Positions 37,016-46,018 of a DNA stretch of 64,000 nucleotides are shown here, piece after piece (positions within the stretch are counted from its first letter, which is position 1; the number at the start of each line of letters is the position of its first letter). The position numbers were made by a program, and so were the translations under genes. The notes beneath the pieces were generated by a model that saw nothing but the letters and a program-made list of their open reading frames with translations, searched no databases and was not told the DNA's origin. The stretch spans positions 1,426,001 through 1,490,000 of the forward strand of contig NZ_VCQN01000001.1 in the NCBI RefSeq assembly GCF_005938125.1, in the 5' to 3' direction. Source of the stretch: Bacillus sp. BHET2. Lineage in GTDB: Bacteria > Bacillota > Bacilli > Bacillales > Bacillaceae_B.

Positions 37016-37314
37016 ATTCATAAATACCTTTATTAGTTTACAATATAAAAATTCAGTAAGTCAACGACAAAGTATTATAAATTAATGTTTCTTAACAATC
37101 TTAATAATCCTTAATTTTCTTTTTCTAAAAACTGTATCACTACCCACCAACTACCTGTTATATATAAACATGTCAACAAAACCTATCTGTTATAGAGTAA
37201 GAAAATGAAACACTTCTAAAGTGCTGACATCTATTCGTCAACCTGGCCAATCCAATTTTCCAAATCAACAATAGGTATGAACAAGGTCCTTGAAAAAAGT
37301 CTATTAAAAATGAG
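37016..37314. other. AT-rich gene-free stretch between ykyA and pdhA
   Basis: About 300 bp without a credible gene; long A/T tracts only. Open frames here lack ribosome sites. Confidence 0.5.
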
Positions 37315-37351
37315 CATAAAAAAATGAAAGAGGCATCTGTTCCTCTTTCAC
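37315..37351 (-). terminator. Terminator after ykyA
   Basis: Minus strand TGAAAGAGG, eight-base loop, CCTCTTTCA, then seven T residues. Confidence 0.85.
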
Positions 37352-37365
37352 TTATATGTACGATA

Positions 37366-38025
37366 TTATTCTGAACCTTCCATATCAAGTTCAGCTTTTG
37401 AGTAGATTTCCTGCTTTTGCTTATTGAATTCTTCGGTCTTATTATTGTAGCCCTCATTGAACTTCACGATTTTTTCATATTGTTCGTTGATGGACGCGAT
37501 TTGTTTCTCAAGCTCTTCCATTGTCAAATCTTTCTTTTTGAACATATTATAAAGTTTCTTATCCAGAGTCAGAGCCTCTAAATAAGAAGAGGTTAGTTTT
37601 TCATGAAGCTGATAACGTTCATCCATCGTTTCATTCAGCTTTTTAGCTTGTTTTTTTAGATCTTTATTTTCCAACTTATCAATATACTCGTCTGCTTTAG
37701 CAAACTCTTCCTTCGCTTCACTCATGGACGCACGTTCTTTATCGATATATTCTTTTCTTTTCTCGATATTTTCCAGAGCTTCGTCGGAGAGTTTTTCAAT
37801 CTGGTCAAACTCTTTCATACCAAGATCCATAATTTTCGTATAAATCTCTTTTTCTTTTTCTTCTAACTCTTGAAGAGGTTTTTGAACTTCAACAAATTTA
37901 CCTTCTTTGGATACTGTTTCTTCAAGAACATTGTACATATTCTCTTCGGGTGAAGAACCACCGACACAGCCCATTAATACAAAAATAGCGGCCCCTAAAA
38001 TGAAAGCAAAACGAAATTTCGACAC
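37366..38025 (-). CDS. ykyA: YkyA-like coiled-coil lipoprotein
   Basis: A 219-residue lipoprotein: signal MSKFRFAFILGAAIFVLMGC (Cys20), then an almost uninterrupted charged helix (about 35-210) full of Glu/Lys heptads, typical of the YkyA family (putative cell-wall binding). It would be anchored outside the membrane and span part of the wall as a coiled coil. GTG start nine bases after AAGGGGGAT. It lies between pdhA and def as in B. subtilis. Function unknown. Confidence 0.88.
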   Translation of the reverse strand: MSKFRFAFILGAAIFVLMGCVGGSSPEENMYNVLEETVSKEGKFVEVQKPLQELEEKEKEIYTKIMDLGMKEFDQIEKLSDEALENIEKRKEYIDKERASMSEAKEEFAKADEYIDKLENKDLKKQAKKLNETMDERYQLHEKLTSSYLEALTLDKKLYNMFKKKDLTMEELEKQIASINEQYEKIVKFNEGYNNKTEEFNKQKQEIYSKAELDMEGSE

Positions 38026-38349
38026 AACTTGATCCCCCTTAACTATTTACCACCTTCTACTATATCTATGTCTACAACGTTTGACAATAGGGATTTACAA
38101 CTGTGGAAAAAATTGTCGATTAGACTATTCTTCCTATTAGAATAATTATGACTTTTCGCTGATAAGTATTCCTAATTATATCAAATCTCATTCATTAACT
38201 TTTTTATATTATAATGATAAACTATGATCATACATATTAGTTTATGAAAAAACGTAAAGTAGAGAAGGGAATACAGCCCTGTCATTTCCCGTTTGTATAG
38301 AAGCCTAGCTTTTTACTCATATCTCTATTGTACTTGAGGAGGAAATGCA
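38026..38349. other. Divergent intergenic region of ykyA and def
   Basis: No gene seen. A TATAAT-like sequence lies near 38209 but without a convincing -35. The final bases carry the strong GAGGAGG of def. Confidence 0.45.
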
Positions 38350-38904
38350 ATGATTACGATGAATGACATCATTCGTGAGGGTCATCCTACATTAACGATG
38401 GTGGCTAAGGAAGTTCCGATTCCACCATCTCCAGAAGACAAGGAAACATTAAGAAACCTATTAGAGTATGTAATAAATAGCCAAAACCCTGAAACAGCAA
38501 GTAAGTACGGGCTTAGACCCGGAATTGGCCTTGCTGCACCTCAAATTAATATCTCCAAGCGGATGTTAGCAGTCAACGTGACCGACATTCAAGGGAAATT
38601 GTACAGCTATGCATTGTTCAATCCAAAGATTATCAGTCATTCCATCGAGAAAGCATACTTAACCTCAGGTGAAGGATGTCTATCCGTCGACCGGAGCGTC
38701 CCTGGCTATGTTCCTCGTTATGCTAGAGTGACAGTCAAAGGATGGGATATGGATGGTACTGAAGTGAAACTCCGCTTGAAGGGTTTGCCCGCCATCGTGT
38801 TCCAACATGAGATCGATCACCTGAACGGAATCATGTTTTACGATCATATCAACCCAAAAAACCCATTCGAACCCATCCCTGATGCGATTGCCATTGAACG
38901 ATAG
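38350..38904 (+). CDS. def: Peptide deformylase
   Basis: A 184-residue Fe/Zn hydrolase that removes N-formyl groups from nascent proteins. The three PDF motifs are present: GIGLAAPQI (about 58-66), EGCLSVD (about 110-116, metal-binding Cys) and QHEIDHLNG (about 155-163, two His ligands and catalytic Glu). The long insertion around residues 40-55 and the [12 protein letters not shown] segment mark a type 2 (Gram-positive) enzyme, equivalent to DefB/YkrB of B. subtilis. Start follows GAGGAGG. Confidence 0.96.
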   Translation: MITMNDIIREGHPTLTMVAKEVPIPPSPEDKETLRNLLEYVINSQNPETASKYGLRPGIGLAAPQINISKRMLAVNVTDIQGKLYSYALFNPKIISHSIEKAYLTSGEGCLSVDRSVPGYVPRYARVTVKGWDMDGTEVKLRLKGLPAIVFQHEIDHLNGIMFYDHINPKNPFEPIPDAIAIER

Positions 38905-38976
38905 ATCACAAATAGATTTAAGAGGATTATAAAATAAGGCCTTCCCCATTCATTTTGAGGATGGCCTTTTTTAAAA

Positions 38977-39747
38977 TTATATTAATTCAAGCTCTTTCAA
39001 CCCATGGTAGATTCCATCATCATCCACGTTTTTAGTAATCAAATCTGCATGCTTTTGTACTTCCTTGACAGCATTCCCCATTGCCACACCTGTTCCAACC
39101 GACTGAATCATTTCAATATCATTCAATCCGTCTCCAAAAGCATAGACATCTTCCATATCAAACCCGAGCTTAGCAATCATCTTTTTGATTCCTTCAGCCT
39201 TGGATCCGCCCCTTGGCAGAATATCCATGGAGTATTGATGCCAGCGAATAAAGGTAAATTCATTGTATTTCTCACGATAGAAATTCTCTTCTTCTCTTGT
39301 ACAGAATAATAAGGATTGATAGATATCTCTCCCTTTATAAAAATCAGGAGCAAACCCTGGATGAGGGAACTTCAAGCTGTTCATGCTCTCCTCGATATAT
39401 TTATGATGCTTTTCATTTGACTTCATCGTTTCATGATTCAAATGAACAACAGGATGTTCTTTCTCGTACGTATCTTCTAATATCTCTTCCAACGTCTCTG
39501 TTTTTAAAGGATTCGTATAGATGACTTCATTTTCAAACACTACATACTGACCATTGAAAGAAATGAAAGATTCGATTCCTAATTCATCTCTCAAATTCTC
39601 GTACATAAATGGAGCCCTGCCCGTCGCAATCGCAACATATGTCCCATTTGTCTGAAGCGTTTGGATGGCTTCCTTAGTCGCCTGAGGCAGCTTCTTATCG
39701 TGATCAAGCAGAGTACCATCTATATCGAAGAAAACTATTTTTGACAT
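38977..39747 (-). CDS. ykrA: Cof-type HAD-IIB sugar-phosphatase-like protein (YkrA)
   Basis: A 256-residue haloacid dehalogenase hydrolase. Motif I DIDGTLLDHD (about 8-17, nucleophile Asp), motif II ATGRAPF (about 42-48), motif III Lys in GGSKAEGIKKMI (about 188-199) and motif IV FGDGLNDIEMI (about 211-221). The C2-type cap lies between 80 and 180. Substrate is probably a sugar phosphate or flavin/phospho-metabolite. I start at 39747, six bases after GGAGA; an ATG two codons upstream touches that site. Confidence 0.9.
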   Translation of the reverse strand: MSKIVFFDIDGTLLDHDKKLPQATKEAIQTLQTNGTYVAIATGRAPFMYENLRDELGIESFISFNGQYVVFENEVIYTNPLKTETLEEILEDTYEKEHPVVHLNHETMKSNEKHHKYIEESMNSLKFPHPGFAPDFYKGRDIYQSLLFCTREEENFYREKYNEFTFIRWHQYSMDILPRGGSKAEGIKKMIAKLGFDMEDVYAFGDGLNDIEMIQSVGTGVAMGNAVKEVQKHADLITKNVDDDGIYHGLKELELI

Positions 39748-39984
39748 AACCATTCTCCTTTTCCTAACGAACGATTTAAAATCTCTTTTACCCGTTGATT
39801 AAGGTAATCCTTTGCGAAATAAATGTCAATGATGTGGCACAGACAAAGCGATTTACCAAACATAACCATGTAAGAGATTCCATAAATTCCGTACAATATA
39901 AGTAAGACAACAGAGAAGTCTGTATTATTGTTCCTTTACTTCAAAGGGAAATCTCGGTAAACTATTGATAAGGAGTGATCCACC

Positions 39985-40056
39985 ATGTTAAAAAAGCTCA
40001 GAAAAAAGCTTTTAAAACAGTGGAAAGAATTGCTTAGAAAAAAAACGATTGCTTAA
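39985..40056 (+). CDS. Possible 23-residue cationic amphipathic peptide
   Basis: MLKKLRKKLLKQWKELLRKK followed by TIA, with 11 basic and 1 acidic residues and a leucine face: a helix with one hydrophobic and one strongly basic side, like membrane-active or RNA-binding peptides. A strong AAGGAGTGA lies eight bases before the ATG, and the frame is followed by an imperfect stem-loop (40148-40197). I know no family for it. It could be a leader, a toxin, or a chance frame; the perfect ribosome site in an otherwise gene-free gap argues for translation. Confidence 0.4.
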   Translation: MLKKLRKKLLKQWKELLRKKTIA

Positions 40057-40147
40057 ATCATTCTTTCCTGAAGATCGAATGCAAGCAGGCACACTAACAA
40101 CTTGAACCTCAAAGCAGCTATATTAACATACCTTTACACACTGAATA

Positions 40148-40197
40148 AGGGACTGATGCCACTAGTGAGCTTTACGTCTCCAAGGGCTTTAGTCCCT
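40148..40197 (+). terminator. Weak terminator-like stem after the small peptide
   Basis: AGGGACT and AGTCCCT enclose a partly paired 36-base segment; the tail CTCTTCTAT is only moderately T-rich. Confidence 0.35.
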
Positions 40198-40384
40198 CTT
40201 CTATATTTGTAATAATTTAGTGAAGGATTATTCAAAAACTTTATTTACAAGGAAGAATCCTTTATACTTTATAACATACATAAATTTGATGATTCACTTC
40301 TATTTAAATGATAGGTTATTATATAAGAGTAAAAACAAGAATTGCCGATTACTACTTAACTTCATTTAAGTCATACTGAAAAGT

Positions 40385-40440
40385 CGCCTTGTGTTAAGGA
40401 AATGATTTCAATAGGAGAATCGTTTCCTTAACACAGGGCG
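40385..40440. repeat. Long near-perfect inverted repeat upstream of rpoY
   Basis: CGCCTTGTGTTAAGGAAA (40385-40402) is complementary to TTTCCTTAACACAGGGCG (40423-40440) apart from one G-U pair, and an inner GATT/AATC extends the stem. No T run follows on the plus strand. Confidence 0.6.
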
Positions 40441-40517
40441 TAAATGAGCAATAGATGAACATACTAATTGTTCCGATCTCAGAAGGTATTCCTATACCGA
40501 TTAGGGGGAAACTTGCC

Positions 40518-40622
40518 CCTAATATCCAGCTCCAGCGTCAAGCCCTAGTAGTCATGGAAGATACCTCTCATATGCAGAGCTTGATTCCATGTCGTTAGGT
40601 GTCTCGGGCGCCGCTTATGTTA
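40518..40622. repeat. Single intergenic repeat element with AGCTCC end
   Basis: Begins AGCTCCAGCG and ends GGGCGCCGCT; inside, CATGGAA (40553) and TTCCATG pair over a 24-base loop, with CCTA/TAGG outside. The ends resemble those of the 126-bp repeat at 3874 (GGAGCT on the other strand) and the dispersed hairpin repeats of Bacillaceae. No open frame. Confidence 0.45.
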
Positions 40623-40689
40623 TGTAGTTGATAACTTTTTTATCATAGAAGAAAGTTAGATTTTTGAAAACGGATAAGGAGAGAGAAAA

Positions 40690-40896
40690 ATGATTTTTAA
40701 AGTATTTTATCAAGAAAGTAAAGCTGAAGTGCCTGTTCGCGAATGCACTCAATCTCTTTACATGGAAGCAGATTCCGAACGTGAAGTACGCCTGAATTTA
40801 AAAGAAAAACCGTATAACATCGAATTCGTACAAAAGCTAGAGGGCGCTTTTTTAGAGTATGAACAAAACCATCATTCTTTCGGGCTGGAGCAATAA
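40690..40896 (+). CDS. rpoY: RNA polymerase epsilon subunit
   Basis: A 68-residue protein of the DUF1447/RpoY family, starting [18 protein letters not shown] and containing [16 protein letters not shown] and [19 protein letters not shown] segments. The epsilon subunit binds near the downstream DNA jaw of core RNA polymerase in Firmicutes and resembles the phage Gp2 fold. ATG six bases after GGAGAGAG. The stop is four bases before rnjA, the conserved rpoY-rnjA pair. Confidence 0.94.
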   Translation: MIFKVFYQESKAEVPVRECTQSLYMEADSEREVRLNLKEKPYNIEFVQKLEGAFLEYEQNHHSFGLEQ

Positions 40897-40900
40897 TTAA

Positions 40901-42568
40901 ATGAAATTTGTAAAGAATGACCAAACCGCTGTATTTGCCCTTGGCGGTTTAGGTGAAATCGGTAAAAACACATACGGCGTACAATTCCAAGATGAAATTA
41001 TCCTGATCGATGCAGGAATCAAGTTCCCGGAAGACGAATTACTCGGTATTGATTATGTTATCCCTGATTACACCTACTTGGTGAAAAATGCGGACAAAAT
41101 CAAAGGCCTTTTCGTTACTCACGGCCATGAAGACCATATCGGAGGAATCCCATATTTACTTCGCGAGTTAAATATCCCAATATACGGTGGAAAACTTGCA
41201 CTGGCACTTATCAAGAACAAACTTGAAGAACATGGATTATTACGTAATGCGAAATTAAATGTTATCCAAGAAGATGATATCATCAAGTTCCGGAAAACAT
41301 CTGTCACCTTCTTCAGAACAACTCACAGTATTCCTGATTCTTACGGAATCGTGGTAAAAACACCACCTGGTAATGTTGTGCACACAGGTGACTTTAAATT
41401 TGATTTCACACCGGTTGGTGAACCTGCGAACTTAACCAAGATGGCTGAAATCGGAAAAGAAGGCGTCCTTTGTCTTCTTTCGGACAGTACAAATGCTGAG
41501 GTTCCAAACTTCACCATGTCAGAGCGCAAAGTCGGAGAGAGCATCAATGATATATTCCGTAAAGTAGATGGAAGGGTCATCTTTGCTACATTTGCTTCGA
41601 ATATTCACCGTCTTCAACAAGTAGTGGAAGCAGCTGTGTTCCACAATAGAAAGGTCGCTGTCTTCGGAAGAAGCATGGAAGCGGCCATCACAATTGGTCA
41701 AGAATTAGGTTACATTAATGCTCCAAAGGATACATTCATTGAGCATAACCAAATTAATCGCCTTCCAGCGAATGAAGTTGCTATTCTTTGTACTGGTTCA
41801 CAAGGTGAACCTATGGCTGCATTATCCAGAATAGCGAATGGTACACATCGTCAAATTCAAATCCAGCCTGGTGACACGGTTGTATTCTCATCATCACCAA
41901 TTCCTGGAAACACGATCAGCGTCAACCGAACAATCAACCTGTTATATCGTGCCGGTGCAGAAGTCGTTCATGGACCATTAAGTGACATTCACACATCTGG
42001 TCATGGTGGGCAGCAAGAGATGAAGTTAATGCTCCGTCTAATGAACCCTACCTTCTTTATGCCGATACATGGTGAGTTCCGCATGCAGAAGATGCATGCA
42101 CAGCTTGGTGTCGATTGCGGAGTGCAAACAGAAAATTGCTTCATCATGGACAATGGCGAAGTTCTTGCATTAAGCAATGATTCCGCTCAAGTAGCTGGAA
42201 AGATCCCTTCAGGTAACGTCTATATTGATGGTAGTGGAATTGGTGATATTGGAAATATCGTCCTTCGTGACCGTCGAATCCTTTCAGAAGAAGGTTTAGT
42301 GATTGTGGTTGTAAGCATCGACATGAAGGATTTCAAAATCGCTTCCGGTCCCGACCTAATTTCAAGAGGATTTGTGTACATGCGTGAGTCAGGTGATCTG
42401 ATCAATGAAGCACAAACGCTGATTTCTAAGCACCTGAACAAAGTTCTTGAAAGAAGAACTTCACAGTGGTCAGAAATCAAAAATGAAATTACCGATACAT
42501 TAGCTCCATTCTTATATGAGAAAACAAAACGACGTCCAATGATTTTACCAATCATCATGGAAGTATAA
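40901..42568 (+). CDS. rnjA: Ribonuclease J1
   Basis: A 555-residue beta-CASP metallo-beta-lactamase ribonuclease with endo- and 5'-3' exonuclease activity, central to mRNA decay and 16S maturation. Visible: metal motif [10 protein letters not shown] (about 72-81), HTGDFKFD (about 162-169), DSTNAE, beta-CASP residues [10 protein letters not shown] (about 230-239), and PIHGEFRM (about 388-395). The ribosome site overlaps the end of rpoY (CTGGAG), so translation is coupled. Length equals B. subtilis RNase J1. Confidence 0.97.
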   Translation: MKFVKNDQTAVFALGGLGEIGKNTYGVQFQDEIILIDAGIKFPEDELLGIDYVIPDYTYLVKNADKIKGLFVTHGHEDHIGGIPYLLRELNIPIYGGKLALALIKNKLEEHGLLRNAKLNVIQEDDIIKFRKTSVTFFRTTHSIPDSYGIVVKTPPGNVVHTGDFKFDFTPVGEPANLTKMAEIGKEGVLCLLSDSTNAEVPNFTMSERKVGESINDIFRKVDGRVIFATFASNIHRLQQVVEAAVFHNRKVAVFGRSMEAAITIGQELGYINAPKDTFIEHNQINRLPANEVAILCTGSQGEPMAALSRIANGTHRQIQIQPGDTVVFSSSPIPGNTISVNRTINLLYRAGAEVVHGPLSDIHTSGHGGQQEMKLMLRLMNPTFFMPIHGEFRMQKMHAQLGVDCGVQTENCFIMDNGEVLALSNDSAQVAGKIPSGNVYIDGSGIGDIGNIVLRDRRILSEEGLVIVVVSIDMKDFKIASGPDLISRGFVYMRESGDLINEAQTLISKHLNKVLERRTSQWSEIKNEITDTLAPFLYEKTKRRPMILPIIMEV

Positions 42569-42573
42569 TATTT

Positions 42574-42622
42574 AAAACGAAAGAAGAGGCGGACCAAATA
42601 GGTCCGCCTCTTCTTTCGTTTT
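42574..42622. terminator. Bidirectional terminator between rnjA and ktrC
   Basis: AAAACGAAAGAAGAGGCGGA plus two bases pair perfectly with the mirrored arm over a five-base AAATA loop. Confidence 0.9.
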
Positions 42623-43280
42623 ATAGAACCTTTTTTTCAAATCGATTGATATCCGTATCGGCTCCGATCACAATGAGAATATCCCCCACACGGATCTGTT
42701 CATCCGCTTGAGGTGAAACAATAATATCCTTATTCCGTTTTATCGCCACGATATTAATTCCGAATTGCGCCCTGATATCTAAATCAATCAGTGAGTTCCC
42801 ACTTAGATGATCATTTGCCACGATTTCTACAATAGAGTGTTCATCAGAAAGTTCAAGATAATCCAGAACATTATTCGATATAATGTTATGAGCTATTCTT
42901 CTTCCCATATCCCGCTCAGGATGAACAACCTGGTTCGCCCCGATTTTCCGCAATACTTTTTCGTGGTAATCATTCTGGGCTTTCACTGTAATCTTCTTCA
43001 CACCAATTTCCTTTAACATCAAAGTCGTCAGTATGCTCGACTGTATATCGTCTCCAATTGCTACAATCACGTGATCAAAATTACGGATCCCCAAACTTTT
43101 TAATACGGATTCATCCGTTGAATCCGCCACCACTGCATGGGAAGCGATGGACGAGAATTCATTCACCTTATCTTCATCTTGATCAATGGCCATCACTTCC
43201 ATCCCCTGGTCTGTCAGTGAACGGACAATACTGCCTCCAAATCTCCCTAACCCTATTACAACAAACTCTTTTTTCACCAT
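42621..43280 (-). CDS. ktrC: Potassium uptake regulatory subunit KtrC
   Basis: A 219-residue cytosolic RCK protein: RCK_N Rossmann domain starting VVIGLGRFGGSIVRSL (about 7-22) with the acidic ribose-binding Asp in AIDQDED (about 33), and an RCK_C/TrkA_C domain from about 140. It forms the octameric ring that gates KtrD-type K+ channels and binds ATP/ADP; the B. subtilis homologue also binds c-di-AMP through RCK_C. No membrane partner gene is adjacent, as in B. subtilis. Confidence 0.93.
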   Translation of the reverse strand: MVKKEFVVIGLGRFGGSIVRSLTDQGMEVMAIDQDEDKVNEFSSIASHAVVADSTDESVLKSLGIRNFDHVIVAIGDDIQSSILTTLMLKEIGVKKITVKAQNDYHEKVLRKIGANQVVHPERDMGRRIAHNIISNNVLDYLELSDEHSIVEIVANDHLSGNSLIDLDIRAQFGINIVAIKRNKDIIVSPQADEQIRVGDILIVIGADTDINRFEKKVL

Positions 43281-43316
43281 TATCCCCCCGTACTATGTAT
43301 AGTCTATATTTTAGCA

Positions 43317-43349
43317 TAAAAAAAAGGAGAAAATGAAATTTCTCCCTGG
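43317..43349 (-). terminator. Terminator of the cydAB-like operon
   Basis: Minus strand GGGAGAAA, short loop, TTTTCTCC followed by eight T residues. Confidence 0.75.
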
Positions 43350-43387
43350 CGATGAATGAATTATTCCAGCAATAATCGGTGAACGAT

Positions 43388-44401
43388 TTATTTTCTCCCT
43401 TTTACATAGTCGGCATCGAATAAAAACAGTCTCATTAATAGATAAAGCGATGGTATTAATAGCAATAGGCCGGCGATAAAGACAATCACTAGTGCCATTC
43501 CCATAGTGGGATTCGTTACGCTCCCTCCGACGGTAATGTACGGTTTAAGAATATAAGGGAGATGCGATGCCCCGTACCCAAAGAATGCAAAGAAAAATTG
43601 CATCATTACCAGTACGAATGCCAATCCGAAATGCTTTCTTCGATAAATGAATAGTGATGCACCGAAGAAGCTGAGTAAGGATAATCCAAACATCCACCAA
43701 ATATCAATCGCACTCGTAAAATGCTCCGGATTATGTTCTCTTAAAGACACAAAGACTACTAAACTCGCTAAGATGGTTGGAGGGCTCCAAAAAAGTGAAA
43801 ATCTTCTCAACTCTTCCCTAGAATCCATGTCCCCTGCTCGATTAGCATAATAAGTCAGAAAGGTAGCACTAATAAATAAGACCGATACGATCGACAGCGC
43901 GACAACACTCCATGAATAAGGACTGGTAAACAGTTTTGTTGCCAGAAACACAACTTTATCCCCTTTTTCCTCAAGGAATCCTCCCTCTGATATCGTTAAA
44001 GCCGTAGACAATGACGCTGGGATCAACAGCCCTGTCGCTCCATATAAAAACAAATAGACGATATTATCCTTTGAACCGTAGTTCCCGAAAGCATAAAAGC
44101 TCCCTCTGATGGCTAACAAGATGATCGCAATGCTCCCTGGCAATAGTAAAGCCGTTCCATAATAATAGGCTGCATCAGGGAAGAATCCAACCAATCCTAC
44201 AAAGAAAAAGACAAAAAAGACATTAGTCACTTCCCACACTGGGGAAAGATATCGACTGATCAACACATTTAATGTATGTTCTTTCCCTTTCATTCTCCCG
44301 TAAAAAGCGAAAAATCCGGCTCCAAAATCAATAGAAGCGACAATTAGGTACCCATATAGAAATATCCATAGGACGGTAATACCCACTATTTCTAAGCTCA
44401 T
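43388..44401 (-). CDS. cydB: Cytochrome bd-type ubiquinol/menaquinol oxidase subunit II
   Basis: A 337-residue membrane protein with about eight to nine helices and the CydB start pattern LWIFLYGYLIVASIDFGAGFF (about 12-32). It carries no heme but is needed for assembly of the bd oxidase with subunit I, whose gene lies 70 bp upstream. Divergence from classical CydB and the neighbour arrangement suggest the YthAB type of cyanide-insensitive oxidase rather than the cydABCD type (no cydCD nearby). Confidence 0.88.
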   Translation of the reverse strand: MSLEIVGITVLWIFLYGYLIVASIDFGAGFFAFYGRMKGKEHTLNVLISRYLSPVWEVTNVFFVFFFVGLVGFFPDAAYYYGTALLLPGSIAIILLAIRGSFYAFGNYGSKDNIVYLFLYGATGLLIPASLSTALTISEGGFLEEKGDKVVFLATKLFTSPYSWSVVALSIVSVLFISATFLTYYANRAGDMDSREELRRFSLFWSPPTILASLVVFVSLREHNPEHFTSAIDIWWMFGLSLLSFFGASLFIYRRKHFGLAFVLVMMQFFFAFFGYGASHLPYILKPYITVGGSVTNPTMGMALVIVFIAGLLLLIPSLYLLMRLFLFDADYVKGRK

Positions 44402-44471
44402 ACCAATTCCTCCTTCGTAACAATATCAAATCGGAAGAGTCCCTTCATTCGGAAGGAACCTTCCATTCTAC

Positions 44472-45809
44472 CTAACTCTCTTTCTTAGGAAAACGCTGTT
44501 CTAGCTCTGCCTCTGCAGGCATATTTTTAAACATTTTGATTAATACAACGACACAAAGGATGCCAAGAATAAGATAAAGTCCCACAAACAGTGCAAACGT
44601 TAAACCTACTCCATCGGCTTTCGTTGCAGCATCTGCCACCTTCATATACCCTCTTAAGATCCATGGCTGCCTACCGACCTCTGCATAGATCCAGCCAAAC
44701 TCAATGGCTAGCATCGCGAGTGGCCCGCTCGCTACAATTCCCCATAACAACGGTTTATTCCACTCATTCCGCTTTTTCCACTTCCAAAATAAAATAAATG
44801 CAGCTGCAATGAAAATACTGTAAAACCCAATGGAGACCATTAGATCAAATAAATAGTGTATCCATAAAGGAGGCAGCTCGTCTTCAGGGAATTCATTTAA
44901 ACCAATTACCTCCGTTTCAAATGAACTTCCTGCCAAGAAACTCAAGAATCCTGGTAACCTGATCTCATTATGAACTTCATTGTTTTGATCAAGCGTTCCA
45001 AAGACAATCAAATCAGCTTTCTCTTCCGTTTCAAAATGCCACTCTGCCGCTGCAAGCTTTTCAGGCTGGTATTCTGCTAAGAACTTAGCTGACAAATCCC
45101 CTGCAAAGGCAGTAGCAAAAGCAAAGATCAACGCAGAAACCATTGTTAATCGAAGAGTTTTCTTATGATAATCCCCGCCCTTCTTGCGGAGGATGGCAAA
45201 AGCCGTAATAGCCGCTAATACCAGTGCAGATGTCAAATACGCCGTCGTTAATACATGAAAGACTTTAGTTGGCGTCGCCGGATTTATCATCGCTGCAAAC
45301 AGATCGATATTAATGGCTTTTCCGTCTTTTAATTCAAACCCCTGAGGCGTATTCATAAACGCATTCACCATCGTAATAAACAATGCTGAAGCCGAAGATC
45401 CGATCATAACCGGAATCGTCAGGAGCCAGTGAATCCACTTATTCTTAAATCGATCCCAAGTATATAGGTAAATCCCTAAAAAGATTGCTTCAAAGAAAAA
45501 AGCAAAAGTTTCCATAAAAAGGGGTAACGCAATCACTTGTCCTGCCACCTGCATAAATGATGGCCATAACAAGGAAAGCTGCAACCCGATTGCAGTACCG
45601 GTCACAACCCCAACCGCCACCGTAATCGTAAAACCTCTTGCCCACCTTCTTGCGAGCAAAAGATAGTGAGAATCGTTTCGTTTAATTCCCATAAACTCAG
45701 CTATGGAAATCATAATCGGAACCCCTACCCCAATCGTTGCAAATAAAATATGGAATGCAAAGGTTGTCGACGTGAGCATCCTGCTCAAAATTACACTATC
45801 TAATTCCAT
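44472..45809 (-). CDS. cydA: Cytochrome bd-type oxidase subunit I
   Basis: A 445-residue heme-bearing subunit with about nine helices. Heme ligand candidates: His in TFAFHILFATIGVGVP (near residue 14), His in KVFHVLTTAYLTS (near 181) and a conserved GRQPWILRGYM motif (about 387-397), all typical of CydA. The Q-loop between helices 6 and 7 is short, as in YthA/CIO-type oxidases. It oxidises menaquinol and reduces O2 without proton pumping. ATG chosen at 45809 after GGGGGAGTATAGA. A promoter overlapped by Rex-like boxes lies upstream. Confidence 0.9.
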   Translation of the reverse strand: MELDSVILSRMLTSTTFAFHILFATIGVGVPIMISIAEFMGIKRNDSHYLLLARRWARGFTITVAVGVVTGTAIGLQLSLLWPSFMQVAGQVIALPLFMETFAFFFEAIFLGIYLYTWDRFKNKWIHWLLTIPVMIGSSASALFITMVNAFMNTPQGFELKDGKAINIDLFAAMINPATPTKVFHVLTTAYLTSALVLAAITAFAILRKKGGDYHKKTLRLTMVSALIFAFATAFAGDLSAKFLAEYQPEKLAAAEWHFETEEKADLIVFGTLDQNNEVHNEIRLPGFLSFLAGSSFETEVIGLNEFPEDELPPLWIHYLFDLMVSIGFYSIFIAAAFILFWKWKKRNEWNKPLLWGIVASGPLAMLAIEFGWIYAEVGRQPWILRGYMKVADAATKADGVGLTFALFVGLYLILGILCVVVLIKMFKNMPAEAELEQRFPKKES

Positions 45810-45878
45810 TCTATACTCCCCCACTCATTTACTTAATAACGTAAACATCTCTTTCCTATTGTTTATCACTTATTGTTC

Positions 45879-45907
45879 ATTATAAAACCTTATCTTAAGT
45901 TTGTGAA
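45879..45907 (-). promoter_or_regulatory. Sigma-A promoter of the cydAB-like operon
   Basis: Minus strand TTCACA, 17-bp spacer, TATAAT; about 70 bp before the cydA start. Confidence 0.7.
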
Positions 45908-45943
45908 GTGTTGAACATGAATGTTTTGTGACGTTTTTCACAA
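45901..45943. promoter_or_regulatory. Rex-like operators upstream of cydA
   Basis: TTGTGACGTTTTTCACAA at 45926-45943 matches 15 of 18 positions of the Rex consensus TTGTGAAATATTTCACAA with intact TTGTGA and TCACAA ends. A weaker half-site version (TTGTGAAGTGTTGAACAT, 45901-45918) overlaps the -35. Rex represses bd oxidase genes when NADH is low. Confidence 0.6.
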
Positions 45944-46018
45944 AGATTTAATTGATTGATATTTTTGGGAGAGCGGATGTTGAATTGAGTTCAGATTCGT
46001 AATTTTGATTGAGGTATT

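Noticed and set aside
37173..37457. Possible small gene upstream of pdhA
   Set aside because: Overlaps the ykyA 3' end and terminator in another frame; no ribosome site.
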